36,330 nt of DNA, taken from positions 1-36,330 of the forward strand of contig CAJUKB010000014.1 in NCBI GenBank assembly GCA_910587325.1, written 5' to 3'. The stretch's first letter is position 1; the number at the start of each line of letters is the position of its first letter. The position numbers and the translations under genes were made by a program. Below are positions 23,490-32,266 of this stretch, piece by piece. The notes under the pieces were generated by a model, which made no database searches, was not told where the DNA came from, and saw only the letters and a list, made by a program, of their open reading frames with translations. The stretch is from an uncultured Bacilli bacterium (GTDB lineage: Bacteria; Bacillota_I; Bacilli_A; RF39; UBA660).

Positions 23490-25235
23490 ATGACCTTTAT
23501 TGCACAAGATGAAATTAATCGGATTCGAAGTAATGCTTCTATTGTAGATGTCATCTCTTCTTATATCCCATTAACACAAAAAGGAAAAAATTATTTTGGG
23601 GTTTGTCCTTTTCATGAAGACCACTCTCCTAGTATGAGTGTATCGGAGGAAAAGCAAATATATAAATGTTTTTCTTGTGGAGCTACCGGCAATGTATTTA
23701 CGTTTGTAGAAAATTATTTAAACTTAAGTTTTGCGGAAAGTGTAGAATTAATAGCAAGTAAAGTTGGTATTTCTTTATCTACACCCCTACAGAAGAAAAA
23801 AGAGAGTAAGTTTAAAGAAGAATATGCCCTAATGGATTTTACTCTAAAACTTTATCAAAACAACTTAAATACAGAAGAAGGACAAAAAGCAATTGCTTAT
23901 CTAAAAAAAAGAGGATTACTTGAAGATACCATCAAAGATTTTTCTATTGGTTTATCTTTAGATAAAAATATGCTCTATACCATTTTGAGAAAAAAAGAGT
24001 ACTCTGAAAAAACGATGGAAGATTTAGGACTTATTAATAAAGGAAAAGAAGATGTCTATGATGTTTTTCAAAATAGAATCATGTTTCCGATTCATAATTT
24101 AGAGGGACAAGTAGTTGGTTTTACGGCAAGGTGTTACTTAAAAGAAGAAACGCCAAAATATTTAAATACAAAAGAAACGTATATTTTTAAAAAGGGAAAT
24201 ATTTTATTTAATTACCATCGAGCAAAAGACGCTATACGACTACAAAAAGAAGTGGTTATAGTCGAAGGAAATATGGATGCTATACGACTTTACTCCGTTG
24301 GTATTAAAAATGTCATTGCCCTAATGGGAACAAGCCTAACCAAAGAACAAATAGAGGCGATAAAAAAATTACGTTCTAAAGTCATTTTAATGCTTGATAA
24401 TGATAATGCAGGAGAAACAGCAACACTTGCAATTGGAAATACTCTAGAAGAAAACAAGATTTCGTTTTCTATTGTTCGCTTAAGTGGTGAAAAAGACCCA
24501 GATGAATATATCATTCAAAATGGGTGTGATGCCATGTTAGAAAACATTAAAAATGCCATTTCTTTTGTAGATTTTAAATTGAATTATTTTAAAAAGAATA
24601 AGAATCTAAACGAAGCCAACGATTTAGCGGAATACATAAAAGCCGTTATAGATGGTCTTAAAAATACAACTGATGCCATTTTAAAAGAAGTGACTTTACA
24701 AAAATTGGCAAAAGATTATAATATATCCTATGCAGTTTTAAAAGAACAGCTTGGCGAAAAAGAAATAGAAAGAAAAGAAAAACAAGAGTTAAAAGTGGTA
24801 AAAGAGAAAAAAGAAAGCCAAAGCAGTTATGATAAAGTATGTTCTAAAATTTTATTCTACATGATGAACGCTAAAGAATATGTGAAGCTTTATCAAACGA
24901 AATTAGGTATCTTTCCTACAAAGGACCATCGCGTGATTGCTAATGAAATCATTTATTACTTAGAAAACCATAAGACCATCAATTTAGCTGATTTTATTAG
25001 TTATGCGGAAAATACGAATGTAAAGAATGAAATAATGGCTATAATAAGTAATGAGAAAGATATGAATATTACAGAAGATGGGATGATGGAACTTTTAAGT
25101 ATTATAAAGAAGAAAATAAAAAAAGAAGAGATTAAGAAATTAAAAGAAGAAATTAAAAGTGAATATGATATCAATAAAAAAATGGCATTACTTGAGAAAA
25201 TCGCCGAATTAAAAAAAGGAAATGAGTTTGAATAG
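23490..25235 (+). CDS. dnaG: DNA primase
   Basis: 581-aa primase that makes RNA primers for replication. The CHC2 zinc domain has Cys39, His42, Cys60 and Cys63 (CPFHEDHSPSM ... YKCFSCGATGN). The Toprim domain has VVIVEGNMDAIRL near 255 and the DxD in MLDNDNAGE near 302. The C-terminal helicase-interaction region is helical and Lys/Glu-rich. AGGAGG precedes the ATG. It heads the macromolecular-synthesis cluster with rpoD. Confidence 0.96.
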   Translation: MTFIAQDEINRIRSNASIVDVISSYIPLTQKGKNYFGVCPFHEDHSPSMSVSEEKQIYKCFSCGATGNVFTFVENYLNLSFAESVELIASKVGISLSTPLQKKKESKFKEEYALMDFTLKLYQNNLNTEEGQKAIAYLKKRGLLEDTIKDFSIGLSLDKNMLYTILRKKEYSEKTMEDLGLINKGKEDVYDVFQNRIMFPIHNLEGQVVGFTARCYLKEETPKYLNTKETYIFKKGNILFNYHRAKDAIRLQKEVVIVEGNMDAIRLYSVGIKNVIALMGTSLTKEQIEAIKKLRSKVILMLDNDNAGETATLAIGNTLEENKISFSIVRLSGEKDPDEYIIQNGCDAMLENIKNAISFVDFKLNYFKKNKNLNEANDLAEYIKAVIDGLKNTTDAILKEVTLQKLAKDYNISYAVLKEQLGEKEIERKEKQELKVVKEKKESQSSYDKVCSKILFYMMNAKEYVKLYQTKLGIFPTKDHRVIANEIIYYLENHKTINLADFISYAENTNVKNEIMAIISNEKDMNITEDGMMELLSIIKKKIKKEEIKKLKEEIKSEYDINKKMALLEKIAELKKGNEFE

Positions 25236-25249
25236 AATGGAGTTAAAAA

Positions 25250-25585
25250 ATGAATATTTTAAAACAAATAGAAAATATATTGTGTAGTCAAGTTACACCT
25301 TTGGATAATTTCTTAAACACAGAACCTTTTGAGCCTGAAACTGACTATAAATTAGAACAAAATTCTCCTTTTTCTTGTTCATTAGGAGAAAATAAAACAT
25401 TAAATGATAGTGAGATAAGAGAAGCAATTCAAAATACCCCCGATTTAACAGAGGATTTAGAAATGAAGCAAATGAGCCAATCTGAATTTTATCAGTTAAG
25501 TTATATGGATTGTTTGCCATCTCAAGACAAAGAAATATTAGCAAGAACAAGAGTAATAAGAAAACTAAATATAGGTAGAAAATAA
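25250..25585 (+). CDS. Unknown 111-aa protein between dnaG and rpoD
   Basis: Not recognised. Soluble, acidic (pI likely low), without membrane span; the opening MNILKQIENILCSQ is helical and the rest is Asp/Glu/Asn-rich with two Cys close to the middle and end. It sits 14 bases after dnaG and 14 before rpoD, so it must be cotranscribed with both. The GGAG site is modest. The reading frame is clean and codon use matches its neighbours, so I take it as real. Confidence 0.65.
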   Translation: MNILKQIENILCSQVTPLDNFLNTEPFEPETDYKLEQNSPFSCSLGENKTLNDSEIREAIQNTPDLTEDLEMKQMSQSEFYQLSYMDCLPSQDKEILARTRVIRKLNIGRK

Positions 25586-25599
25586 AGGAAGTGTAGAAA

Positions 25600-26694
25600 A
25601 TGAAAGTGATTAAAACATTTGAAGAAAGAAAAGAAGAATTAATAAAATTAGGAAAAGAAAAAGGTGTGATTACCTTTGAACAACTTGCTGAAAGTTTAAA
25701 AGGCCTTGATGTAGACAATGATTCTTTGGATGAGTTATATAGCACATTTGTAGAGAATAACATTGAGATTATTGCGGAAGAAGAGGAAGGTAGTGATGGC
25801 GGTAAAGCTCCTGAAAAAGAGGAGCCAATTATCTTAGATGATGCGGAAATTACAAAAGATGTGAATATAAACGACCCTGTTCGTATGTATTTAAAGGAAA
25901 TTGGTAAAATTAGTTTGTTATCCGGAGAACAGGAACTTGATTTATCAAAAAAAGCAGCAGCAGGAGACGAAATGGCGAAAAATATTCTTGCGGAATCTAA
26001 CTTGCGTTTGGTTGTCAGTATTGCCAAGAGATATGTAGGACGTGGACTTTTATTTCTTGATTTGATTCAAGAAGGAAATATTGGTCTTATGAAAGCGGTA
26101 GACAAGTTTGATTATGATAAAGGATTTAAGTTTTCAACTTATGCGACATGGTGGATTCGTCAAGCTATAACTCGTGCCTTAGCAGACCAAGCAAGAACCA
26201 TTCGTGTACCGGTTCATATGGTAGAAACCATTAATAAAATGGCTCGTATCCAAAGACAATTAACCCTTGAATTAAATCGTGAACCTAGTGAAGAGGAAGT
26301 AGCTAAGAAAATGGGAATCACAGTTGAAAAGGTACGTGAAGTAATTAAAATTAGTCAAGACCCGGTTTCACTTGAAACGCCGATAGGAGAAGAAGAAGAT
26401 TCTCATTTAGGAGATTTTGTACCGGATGCAAGTTCTATGACTCCTGAGGAATATGCCACCAATGAAATATTGAAAGAAGAAATTAAAGCCGTTTTAGAGA
26501 CTTTACAAGAAAGAGAGCAAGAAGTGTTAGAACTTCGTTTTGGCTTAGTAGATGGGACAAGTCATACTCTAGAAGAAGTAGGGAAAAGATTTAATGTTAC
26601 GCGTGAGAGAATTCGTCAAATTGAAGCAAAAGCATTACGAAAATTAAGACATCCTTCACGCGCGAAAAAATTAAAGGATTTTCTATCTGACTAA
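25600..26694 (+). CDS. rpoD: Primary sigma factor RpoD/SigA
   Basis: 364 aa. Region 1.1 (1-60) precedes an acidic linker; region 1.2 is DPVRMYLKEIGKISLLS, region 2 holds NLRLVVSIAKRYVGRGL, DLIQEGNIGLMKAV and FSTYATWWIRQAI, region 3 has VHMVETINKM, and region 4.2 is the helix-turn-helix TLEEVGKRFNVTRERIRQIE. This is the vegetative sigma factor matching the TTGACA/TATAAT promoters seen here. Its TAA overlaps the trmK ATG by one base. Confidence 0.97.
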   Translation: MKVIKTFEERKEELIKLGKEKGVITFEQLAESLKGLDVDNDSLDELYSTFVENNIEIIAEEEEGSDGGKAPEKEEPIILDDAEITKDVNINDPVRMYLKEIGKISLLSGEQELDLSKKAAAGDEMAKNILAESNLRLVVSIAKRYVGRGLLFLDLIQEGNIGLMKAVDKFDYDKGFKFSTYATWWIRQAITRALADQARTIRVPVHMVETINKMARIQRQLTLELNREPSEEEVAKKMGITVEKVREVIKISQDPVSLETPIGEEEDSHLGDFVPDASSMTPEEYATNEILKEEIKAVLETLQEREQEVLELRFGLVDGTSHTLEEVGKRFNVTRERIRQIEAKALRKLRHPSRAKKLKDFLSD

Positions 26695-27335
26695 TGAGCA
26701 AATTACGTATTAATTCTATTGCTTCTTTTATAGAAAAAGAAGATAGAGTAGTAGATATTGGGTGTGACCATGCTTATTTGGCTATTCTTTTAATAAAAAA
26801 GCAAATTTGTCAAAGTGTAATTGCCTCCGATATCAATGAAAATGCATTAAATAGTGCCAAAAAGAATATAAAAAAAGAACATTTAGAAAAAAAGATTCCC
26901 ACTATTTTATCGGATGGATTAGAGAATATCAATCAGAATCAAATTGATACCCTTGTTATCGCAGGTATGGGAACGTCTACTATTTTACATATTTTGGAAA
27001 AAATAGAGAAAGACAAAATAAAAAAAATTGTATTACAATCCAATAATGATTTATATTGTTTGCGAAAAAAAGTAAAAAAAATGGGATATTATTTGCAAAA
27101 TGAAAAAGTTATCTATGAAAAAGGACATTACTATGTAATTGGAAAATATACCAAAAAGAAAAAAAGATTAAAAAAATGCGAATTGTATTTCGGGTTATAC
27201 CAAAAAGCATATAAAGACTATTATGTTTATTTACAACAAGAATATAAAAAGATTAATCTTAAAATAAACTATAAGCATTTGAAAGAAAAAATAATGCTTC
27301 TTTACAAAATGCGTATATTAAAAAAATATTTATAA
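26694..27335 (+). CDS. trmK: tRNA (adenine22-N1)-methyltransferase TrmK
   Basis: 213 aa. The AdoMet-binding Rossmann motif is VVDIGCDHAYLAI (near 19-31), with ASDINENALNSAK as motif II and the family motif IAGMGTSTI (near 89). TrmK methylates A22 of tRNA-Ser/Leu/Tyr in Bacilli. The C-terminal part (about 150-213) is a Lys-rich coiled helix, as in the family. The ATG overlaps the rpoD stop, the Bacillus-like rpoD-trmK order. Confidence 0.92.
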   Translation: MSKLRINSIASFIEKEDRVVDIGCDHAYLAILLIKKQICQSVIASDINENALNSAKKNIKKEHLEKKIPTILSDGLENINQNQIDTLVIAGMGTSTILHILEKIEKDKIKKIVLQSNNDLYCLRKKVKKMGYYLQNEKVIYEKGHYYVIGKYTKKKKRLKKCELYFGLYQKAYKDYYVYLQQEYKKINLKINYKHLKEKIMLLYKMRILKKYL

Positions 27336-27614
27336 AAAGAAAGTAGGAGAGGTAGATTCCTCTTTTTTTGTTGTTATGGAGTTTTTTGGTTTTGCAGTTG
27401 TATTTATAACGACAGCCTCTTTCGCTTCAATTGTTTTAGGATTGCTTTTTTTAAATTCTTTTAAAATACCCATCATACTTCTTGCGTTATGAATCATGGG
27501 TTTGGCTTTTTGGTATAAAGGGATTACTTGATTTGCAATTTGTAGCGTTTTAGAAAGTCCACCAATCACTTTTGTGAAACTCAAACCTCTTGCTACACCC
27601 GGAGCATTAAACAT
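27330..27614 (-). CDS. YqfQ/VrrA-like small protein
   Basis: 94 aa. The core FTKVIGGLSKTLQIANQVIPLYQKAKPMIHNARSMMGILKEF resembles the conserved part of the YqfQ (VrrA) family of Bacilli, whose gene also lies near rpoD and trmK in Bacillus. The Lys/Thr-rich tail is low complexity. No membrane span is certain. AAGGTGAT lies three bases before the ATG. Its last codons overlap the trmK stop by six bases in the opposite direction. Confidence 0.55.
   Translation of the reverse strand: MFNAPGVARGLSFTKVIGGLSKTLQIANQVIPLYQKAKPMIHNARSMMGILKEFKKSNPKTIEAKEAVVINTTAKPKNSITTKKEESTSPTFFL
27347..27369 (+). terminator. Terminator of the dnaG-rpoD-trmK transcript
   Basis: AGAGG, six-base loop, CCTCT, then seven T; it lies inside the 3' end of the YqfQ-like gene. 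Confidence 0.6.
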
Positions 27615-27668
27615 ACTATCACCTTACCATATTTTATGTACTTTTTTACTAGAAGTTGCACATTTTTC

Positions 27669-27698
27669 TAGGCATAGTACATTTTCTTGTGATATAAT
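27669..27698 (+). promoter_or_regulatory. Promoter of pilC-pilD
   Basis: TAGGCA, 18-base spacer, TATAAT with extended -10 (TGA). Leader of about 30 nt to the ATG at 27736. Confidence 0.65.
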
Positions 27699-27735
27699 CA
27701 TTTATAGTAAGAATAATAAAGGAGGACGAAAGTAT

Positions 27736-29304
27736 ATGGCAAGCGAAAATAAAAATACAAATGCTTTTTTACTTCCTTTATTCATTATCAAAGATATTTT
27801 CTTATTTGCAATTCGCGGTATTAAATTTGTTTTCCTTGACATTTTTAGGTTTCTATTTAATAAAACAAGCAAAGAAGTGGACCATGCTTATCAAAGTACA
27901 AAGCAAGTGTTCCATCACGAAAAAGAAGTAGAAAAAAGAAAGAAAGAAGAAGAAAGAAAAGCCAAATGGCAAGAAAAATATAATAATTTTTGGTTTGTAA
28001 AAAGACAAAATGCTAAATTAGAAGAAATGCGCAAGGATTTACTATTGAACTTGCAAAATGAAGGTAGTGAGAGAAGTGCTACACCAAGAGTTTTTCAATA
28101 TATTGCAAGAAATAAAAAAGGTAAAGTAGAAACTGCAACAATTAATGGATATTCAAAATTAGATGTTAATACCTTTTTAATTCAAGAGGGATATACTGTA
28201 TACGATATTAAGACAAGTAAAACAATAGATTTTTTATATGGAGACACTAGTATTTTTGCTGTTAAAATGTCTACAAAAGATTTATTGTTTTGGCTAACTC
28301 AACTTTCTACTTACATTAAAAGTGGAATCACATTAACTGAATCTGTAAAAATTTTAAATAATCAGATGCAAAAGAAAAAGAAATATCGTAAATATTTCCA
28401 ATCTATTATCTATGAACTTACCATGGGAGAACCTTTCTCTAAAGCCTTAGAAAAACAAGGAGTTTTATTTCCCGCTTTATTAATTAATATGATAAGAGCT
28501 GCGGAAGCAACAGGAGAGTTAGAAGCTACTTTAACGGATATGGCAAATTATTATGAAGATTTAGATAAAACAAGAAAACAGATGATTAGTGCTATTACTT
28601 ATCCGACGATTATTATGGTCTTTGCTTTAGGCGTTATTACTTTCATTTTGCTTTATGTAATTCCACAATTTGTAAAAATTTACGAAGACTCTTCCGCTGA
28701 AATTACTGGCATCACTTTAATGATAATTAATTTGAGTAATTTCTTGAAAGAAAACATTTTAATTATTGGATTTGTATTCGTTCTAATTATCGGTGTACTT
28801 TATTTATGCTATAAAAAAATTAAAGCTTTCCGTAAAAATATTCAAGTGTTCTTAATGCATATGCCACTTATAGGAAATATTATGATTTATAACGAACTTA
28901 CTATTTTTACGAAAACATTTTCCTCTTTACTTGCTAATAATGTATTTATTACAGATAGTATGGCAATTTTAAGCCGTATTACCAACAATGAAATTTATAA
29001 AGAAATTATGAACAATACAATTGATAATATTGTAAAAGGAGATAAAATTTCTACTTCTTTTAAAGACCAATGGGCAGTACCTGATGTTGCTTATTACATG
29101 ATTGTAACAGGAGAATCAACAGGAAGACTTGCCGATATGATGAAAAAAGTAAGTGACTATTATGCAGAAATGCATCGTAGTTTAGTCAATAACTTAAAAG
29201 CTTTCATAGAACCAATTTTGATTGCCGTTTTAGCGCTTGTAGTTGGGGTCATAATCTTAGCTGTTATCTTACCAATGTTTGGTTTAATGAGTTCAATAGA
29301 ATAG
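27736..29304 (+). CDS. Type IV pilus / competence inner-membrane protein PilC/ComGB
   Basis: 522 aa. Two T2SF (GspF) domains, about 175-300 and 375-500, each with membrane helices, the first opening DLLFWLTQLSTYIKSGITL and the second ELTIFTKTFSSLLANNV; the tail VVGVIILAVILPMFGLMSSIE is typical. The polytopic platform works with the PilB ATPase to assemble pilins. The N-terminal 100 residues contain a hydrophobic segment and a Lys/Glu coiled helix, longer than usual for the family. I chose the ATG at 27736 (GGAGG site) because the frame start at 27574 precedes the promoter. Followed by the prepilin peptidase after 10 bases. Confidence 0.92.
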   Translation: MASENKNTNAFLLPLFIIKDIFLFAIRGIKFVFLDIFRFLFNKTSKEVDHAYQSTKQVFHHEKEVEKRKKEEERKAKWQEKYNNFWFVKRQNAKLEEMRKDLLLNLQNEGSERSATPRVFQYIARNKKGKVETATINGYSKLDVNTFLIQEGYTVYDIKTSKTIDFLYGDTSIFAVKMSTKDLLFWLTQLSTYIKSGITLTESVKILNNQMQKKKKYRKYFQSIIYELTMGEPFSKALEKQGVLFPALLINMIRAAEATGELEATLTDMANYYEDLDKTRKQMISAITYPTIIMVFALGVITFILLYVIPQFVKIYEDSSAEITGITLMIINLSNFLKENILIIGFVFVLIIGVLYLCYKKIKAFRKNIQVFLMHMPLIGNIMIYNELTIFTKTFSSLLANNVFITDSMAILSRITNNEIYKEIMNNTIDNIVKGDKISTSFKDQWAVPDVAYYMIVTGESTGRLADMMKKVSDYYAEMHRSLVNNLKAFIEPILIAVLALVVGVIILAVILPMFGLMSSIE

Positions 29305-29314
29305 GGGAATTTGT

Positions 29315-30067
29315 ATGTATTATATTATCATATTATTTATTTTAGGGGCCATAATGGGTTCATTCTACTATGTTGTGGGAACAAGACTTCCAAATAACGA
29401 ATCATTACTAAAACCAAGAAGTCATTGTACGGCATGTAATCATAATTTGAAATGGTACGAATTAATACCGATTCTTTCATTTATAGGGTTAAGAGGGAAA
29501 TGTCGTGAATGTCATCAAAAAATATCTATGGAATATCTTCTTTACGAAATTCTTACCGGGTATTTATTTGCTATAAGTTATGTTAAATTTGGATTTTCTT
29601 ATGAATTTTTTGTTTCTATAATATTAGCTTCTCTTGTCATTCTTATTTTGATTACAGATTTCAAATTTATGATTATTTTGGATTCACCTCTTGTAATATC
29701 TGCTATTTGTTTATTTGGACTTAGATGGTACTATTTTGGAATAACAAATGCTTTCGTTAACGTAGGATACGGATTTGCCGGATTTCTATTTATGTTATTT
29801 ATTGGCTATATAGGAAAAATGTTATTTAATAGAGAAGCATTAGGTGGGGGAGATATTAAGTTTTCTTTTATCATCGGAATGGTTCTAGGTTATAAATATG
29901 GTTTAATGGCTCTTATTTTTTCAACCTTCTTAGCTCTTCCTTATGCTGTAGGGACGATGCTACTAAAAAAAGATAATGAAGTTCCATTTGGACCATTTTT
30001 AGCAAGTAGTGTGTTTATTATTTATTTCTTTTTAGAGAAGTTCCAATATATTCTAGCAATATTTTAA
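29315..30067 (+). CDS. Prepilin peptidase PilD/ComC
   Basis: 250-aa polytopic aspartic protease that trims and methylates prepilins. The N-terminal methyltransferase part has the zinc tetracysteine (Cys38, Cys41, Cys63, Cys66). The catalytic Asp are in ITDFKF (Asp115) and GGGDIKF (Asp179). All are present, so it should be active. It follows pilC by 10 bases. Confidence 0.95.
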   Translation: MYYIIILFILGAIMGSFYYVVGTRLPNNESLLKPRSHCTACNHNLKWYELIPILSFIGLRGKCRECHQKISMEYLLYEILTGYLFAISYVKFGFSYEFFVSIILASLVILILITDFKFMIILDSPLVISAICLFGLRWYYFGITNAFVNVGYGFAGFLFMLFIGYIGKMLFNREALGGGDIKFSFIIGMVLGYKYGLMALIFSTFLALPYAVGTMLLKKDNEVPFGPFLASSVFIIYFFLEKFQYILAIF

Positions 30068-30074
30068 GTAGAGA

Positions 30075-30101
30075 AAAAGACCGTTTTATTAGCGGTCTTT
30101 T
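30075..30101. terminator. Bidirectional terminator pilD / pilB
   Basis: AAAGACCG pairs with CGGTCTTT around a nine-base loop; T-runs on both strands. It touches the pilB stop codon. Confidence 0.9.
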
Positions 30102-31401
30102 ATAATGTTTCTAAACTTTCTACTATGTTTGAAGTATTAACTACTTGGGTAGGTTGAACGTTTTCCGTTTTACCAATTAAAGCGTTTTTGATGGCTATAT
30201 CTTCGCTACCTAAATCATCGTCAATATCAATAACTCTTAATATTTCTTCAAAACTAGATAATCCTTCCATTACTTTGATTAAACCATCTTCTAAAAGAGT
30301 AGTGGTTCCATCTTTTTTGTAAACCAATTTTCTTAAATCTTCTTTACGAGTATTATTGGTAATGCCATCTCTTATATTTTGATCAATCACAAGTACTTCT
30401 TGAATAGCAACACGTCCTTTGTAACCTTGGTAGCATTCATCACAACCAACAGGAGCATATATATCGGTGATATCCATTCCTAACACTTGTTTAAAAACAT
30501 TCTTTTCATAAGGAGTAGCTGGTCTTGAAGTACGGCATTTAGGACATAATCTTTTAACTAATCTTTGGCTAATAACACCGGTTAAGGCAGAACCTAATAG
30601 GTATCTTTCTACGTCCATATCTAAAAGTCTTTCAATCGTATTTAAAGAGTTATTGGTGTGAATAGTGGATAATACTAAATGCCCTGTAATAGATGCACGT
30701 ACGGCAATTCTAGCTGTTTCATCATCACGTATTTCTCCAATCATAATGACATTTGGATCTTGTCTTAAAATACTTCTTAATGCTTGAGCAAAAGTAAGTC
30801 CAATTTCACTCATGGTTTGGACTTGATTAATTCCTGCAAGTTTCATTTCCACAGGGTCTTCTACAGTAATAATATTACGTTCTGTTGTATTTAATATTTG
30901 AAGCATAGAATAAACAGTAGTAGATTTCCCTGTACCCGTAGCACCTGTGATTAAAATAATTCCGTTTGGTTCATTAATTAATTTTTGGACCTTTACTAAA
31001 TTTTTACTTGAAAATCCTAAAGACTCTAATCCATTTGTACTCATTGTATAATCAAGAATACGAATAACGACTTTTTCTCCATAAACCGTTGGCAGTGTAG
31101 AAACACGTAAATCTAGGCTATCGTCTTCTATTAAGTTCTTGATTGCACCATCTTGAGGAAGCCTTGATTCTGTTATATTCATTCCTGATATAATTTTAAT
31201 ACGTGTAATTAAAGGGTTTTTAACAGATTCTGGGACCGTTGCATAATTAACTAATTCTCCATCTACACGAATTCTTACATTTAATACCGTAGGAGTAGGG
31301 TCAAAATGGATATCACTTGCGTTTTTCTTGGCTGCATCTAAAATCATTTCATTTACAATATCGACCACTGGTAATTTTTCATAATCATATTCTCTAAACA
31401 T
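30100..31401 (-). CDS. Type IV pilus assembly ATPase PilB/ComGA
   Basis: 433-aa GspE-type secretion ATPase. It has ASDIHF (28-33), Walker A GATGTGKST (153-161), the Asp box, Walker B VIMIGEIRD (218-226), a His box (GHLVLSTIHTN) and a tetracysteine zinc site (Cys286, 289, 320, 323). The N-terminal domain is short, as in ComGA. Normally comGA and comGB are one operon; here it faces the pilC-pilD unit from the opposite side. It has its own promoter. The C-terminal 40 residues are a low-complexity Asp/Asn/Val tail. Confidence 0.94.
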   Translation of the reverse strand: MFREYDYEKLPVVDIVNEMILDAAKKNASDIHFDPTPTVLNVRIRVDGELVNYATVPESVKNPLITRIKIISGMNITESRLPQDGAIKNLIEDDSLDLRVSTLPTVYGEKVVIRILDYTMSTNGLESLGFSSKNLVKVQKLINEPNGIILITGATGTGKSTTVYSMLQILNTTERNIITVEDPVEMKLAGINQVQTMSEIGLTFAQALRSILRQDPNVIMIGEIRDDETARIAVRASITGHLVLSTIHTNNSLNTIERLLDMDVERYLLGSALTGVISQRLVKRLCPKCRTSRPATPYEKNVFKQVLGMDITDIYAPVGCDECYQGYKGRVAIQEVLVIDQNIRDGITNNTRKEDLRKLVYKKDGTTTLLEDGLIKVMEGLSSFEEILRVIDIDDDLGSEDIAIKNALIGKTENVQPTQVVNTSNIVESLETL

Positions 31402-31431
31402 ATGGGTATCACATCCTCTTTATTCTATTTC

Positions 31432-31460
31432 ATTATATAATAACTCATAAGAACTTACAA
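31432..31460 (-). promoter_or_regulatory. Promoter of the PilB/ComGA gene
   Basis: Minus strand TTGTAA (31460-31455), 17-base spacer, TATAAT (31437-31432). A leader of about 24 nt holds the AGAGGAT site. Confidence 0.75.
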
Positions 31461-31461
31461 G

Positions 31462-31486
31462 AAAAAAACCTACTTAAGATAGGTTT
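31462..31486 (-). terminator. Terminator of the DUF4044 gene
   Basis: Minus strand AAACCTA, seven-base loop, TAGGTTT, then T-run; overlaps the stop codon and lies just behind the PilB promoter. Confidence 0.75.
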
Positions 31487-31586
31487 ATCTTGCAGAAAGC
31501 ATATAGCCAACGAGGGTTGCAAATACACTTCCTACCATTAATATAAGCATAATCCATACAAGAATTTTTCTTGTTCTTTTTTTCAT
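31485..31586 (-). CDS. DUF4044-type small membrane protein
   Basis: 33 aa, too short for usual gene calling. Sequence layout is a basic N-terminus (MKKRTRKI) then one span (LVWIMLILMVGSVFATLVGYML), the 'VWlMLi.MVGSV' signature of the DUF4044 family found across Bacilli. AGAGGTG lies five bases before the ATG. It has its own terminator. Function unknown; probably a membrane-anchored accessory peptide. Confidence 0.7.
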   Translation of the reverse strand: MKKRTRKILVWIMLILMVGSVFATLVGYMLSAR

Positions 31587-31659
31587 GTTTCACCTCTAAA
31601 CGTAATAAATTTATCATATTTTTAAGAATTAGTAAATAGACTTAAGAAAGGTGATATAT

Positions 31660-32229
31660 ATGAGAACAATTTGGACAAGCCTAAAAAAACACAAATCTTT
31701 GCTTTTGTTTATTTCTATTTTATTTCTTTTTGGTTTTATTACCGGAATACTTTTTTATTTTAAACAAGAGGCATCCGTAAAAGAAAGCATTATATTATCT
31801 CTTACAAATTTATTTCAAAATAATGTATTTACGATTAAAAATATTTTTTATCATTTTATTATATTGATTGTGATTTGTGTCACTTTATTTTGTTTTATAG
31901 GGCTTCCCATTCTCATTCTTTATATTTTTTTTGAAGGAATTACGATTGGTTTTATTGTTCCCATATTCTTCTCATTGTTTAAAATTAATGCAATAGGGTA
32001 TTTCTTACTTTACTTTTTCTTAGTAAAATTCTTATTCGTTTTCTTTCTATTTATGTTGTTTGTAAAATCTATTTATTATTTAAAAAATTATATTTTATGT
32101 TTAAAAAAGAAGAGTTATGCTTTTATAAAAAATTTAAAATATATTGTCATTCTGATTTTGATTATTTTAATAAACGACCTTTTTGTTTATTTTGTTTCCA
32201 ATCGTCTTTTGATATTGCTATTGGGGTGA
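31660..32229 (+). CDS. SpoIIM-like (DUF95) membrane protein
   Basis: 189 aa with about five membrane spans. The opening MRTIWTSLKKHKSLLLFISILFLFG..TG and the central GLPILILYIFFEGITIGF match stage II sporulation protein M, which in Bacillus helps peptidoglycan remodelling during engulfment. Non-sporulating relatives carry similar proteins. AAAGGTGAT before the ATG at 31660 decides the start; an in-frame GTG at 31651 is part of that site. No other sporulation gene lies nearby. Confidence 0.8.
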   Translation: MRTIWTSLKKHKSLLLFISILFLFGFITGILFYFKQEASVKESIILSLTNLFQNNVFTIKNIFYHFIILIVICVTLFCFIGLPILILYIFFEGITIGFIVPIFFSLFKINAIGYFLLYFFLVKFLFVFFLFMLFVKSIYYLKNYILCLKKKSYAFIKNLKYIVILILIILINDLFVYFVSNRLLILLLG

Positions 32230-32243
32230 AATTAAGATAAAAT
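32215..32243 (+). promoter_or_regulatory. Promoter of the 32267 gene
   Basis: TTGCTA, 17-base spacer, TAAAAT; it overlaps the end of the SpoIIM-like gene. Confidence 0.55.
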
Positions 32244-32266
32244 CTTTTTAAAGAGAGAGGTTTTGT

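Noticed and set aside
25215..25240. SigH-like AAAAAAAGGAAAT at the end of dnaG
   Set aside because: It lies in coding sequence for Lys-Lys-Gly-Asn and lacks the 13-base spacing to a TGTATAT or TAATAT box.
25293..26027. 244-aa minus-strand frame over the 111-aa gene and rpoD
   Set aside because: Antisense shadow of rpoD; Ser/Phe-rich composition typical of reversed AT-rich coding sequence.
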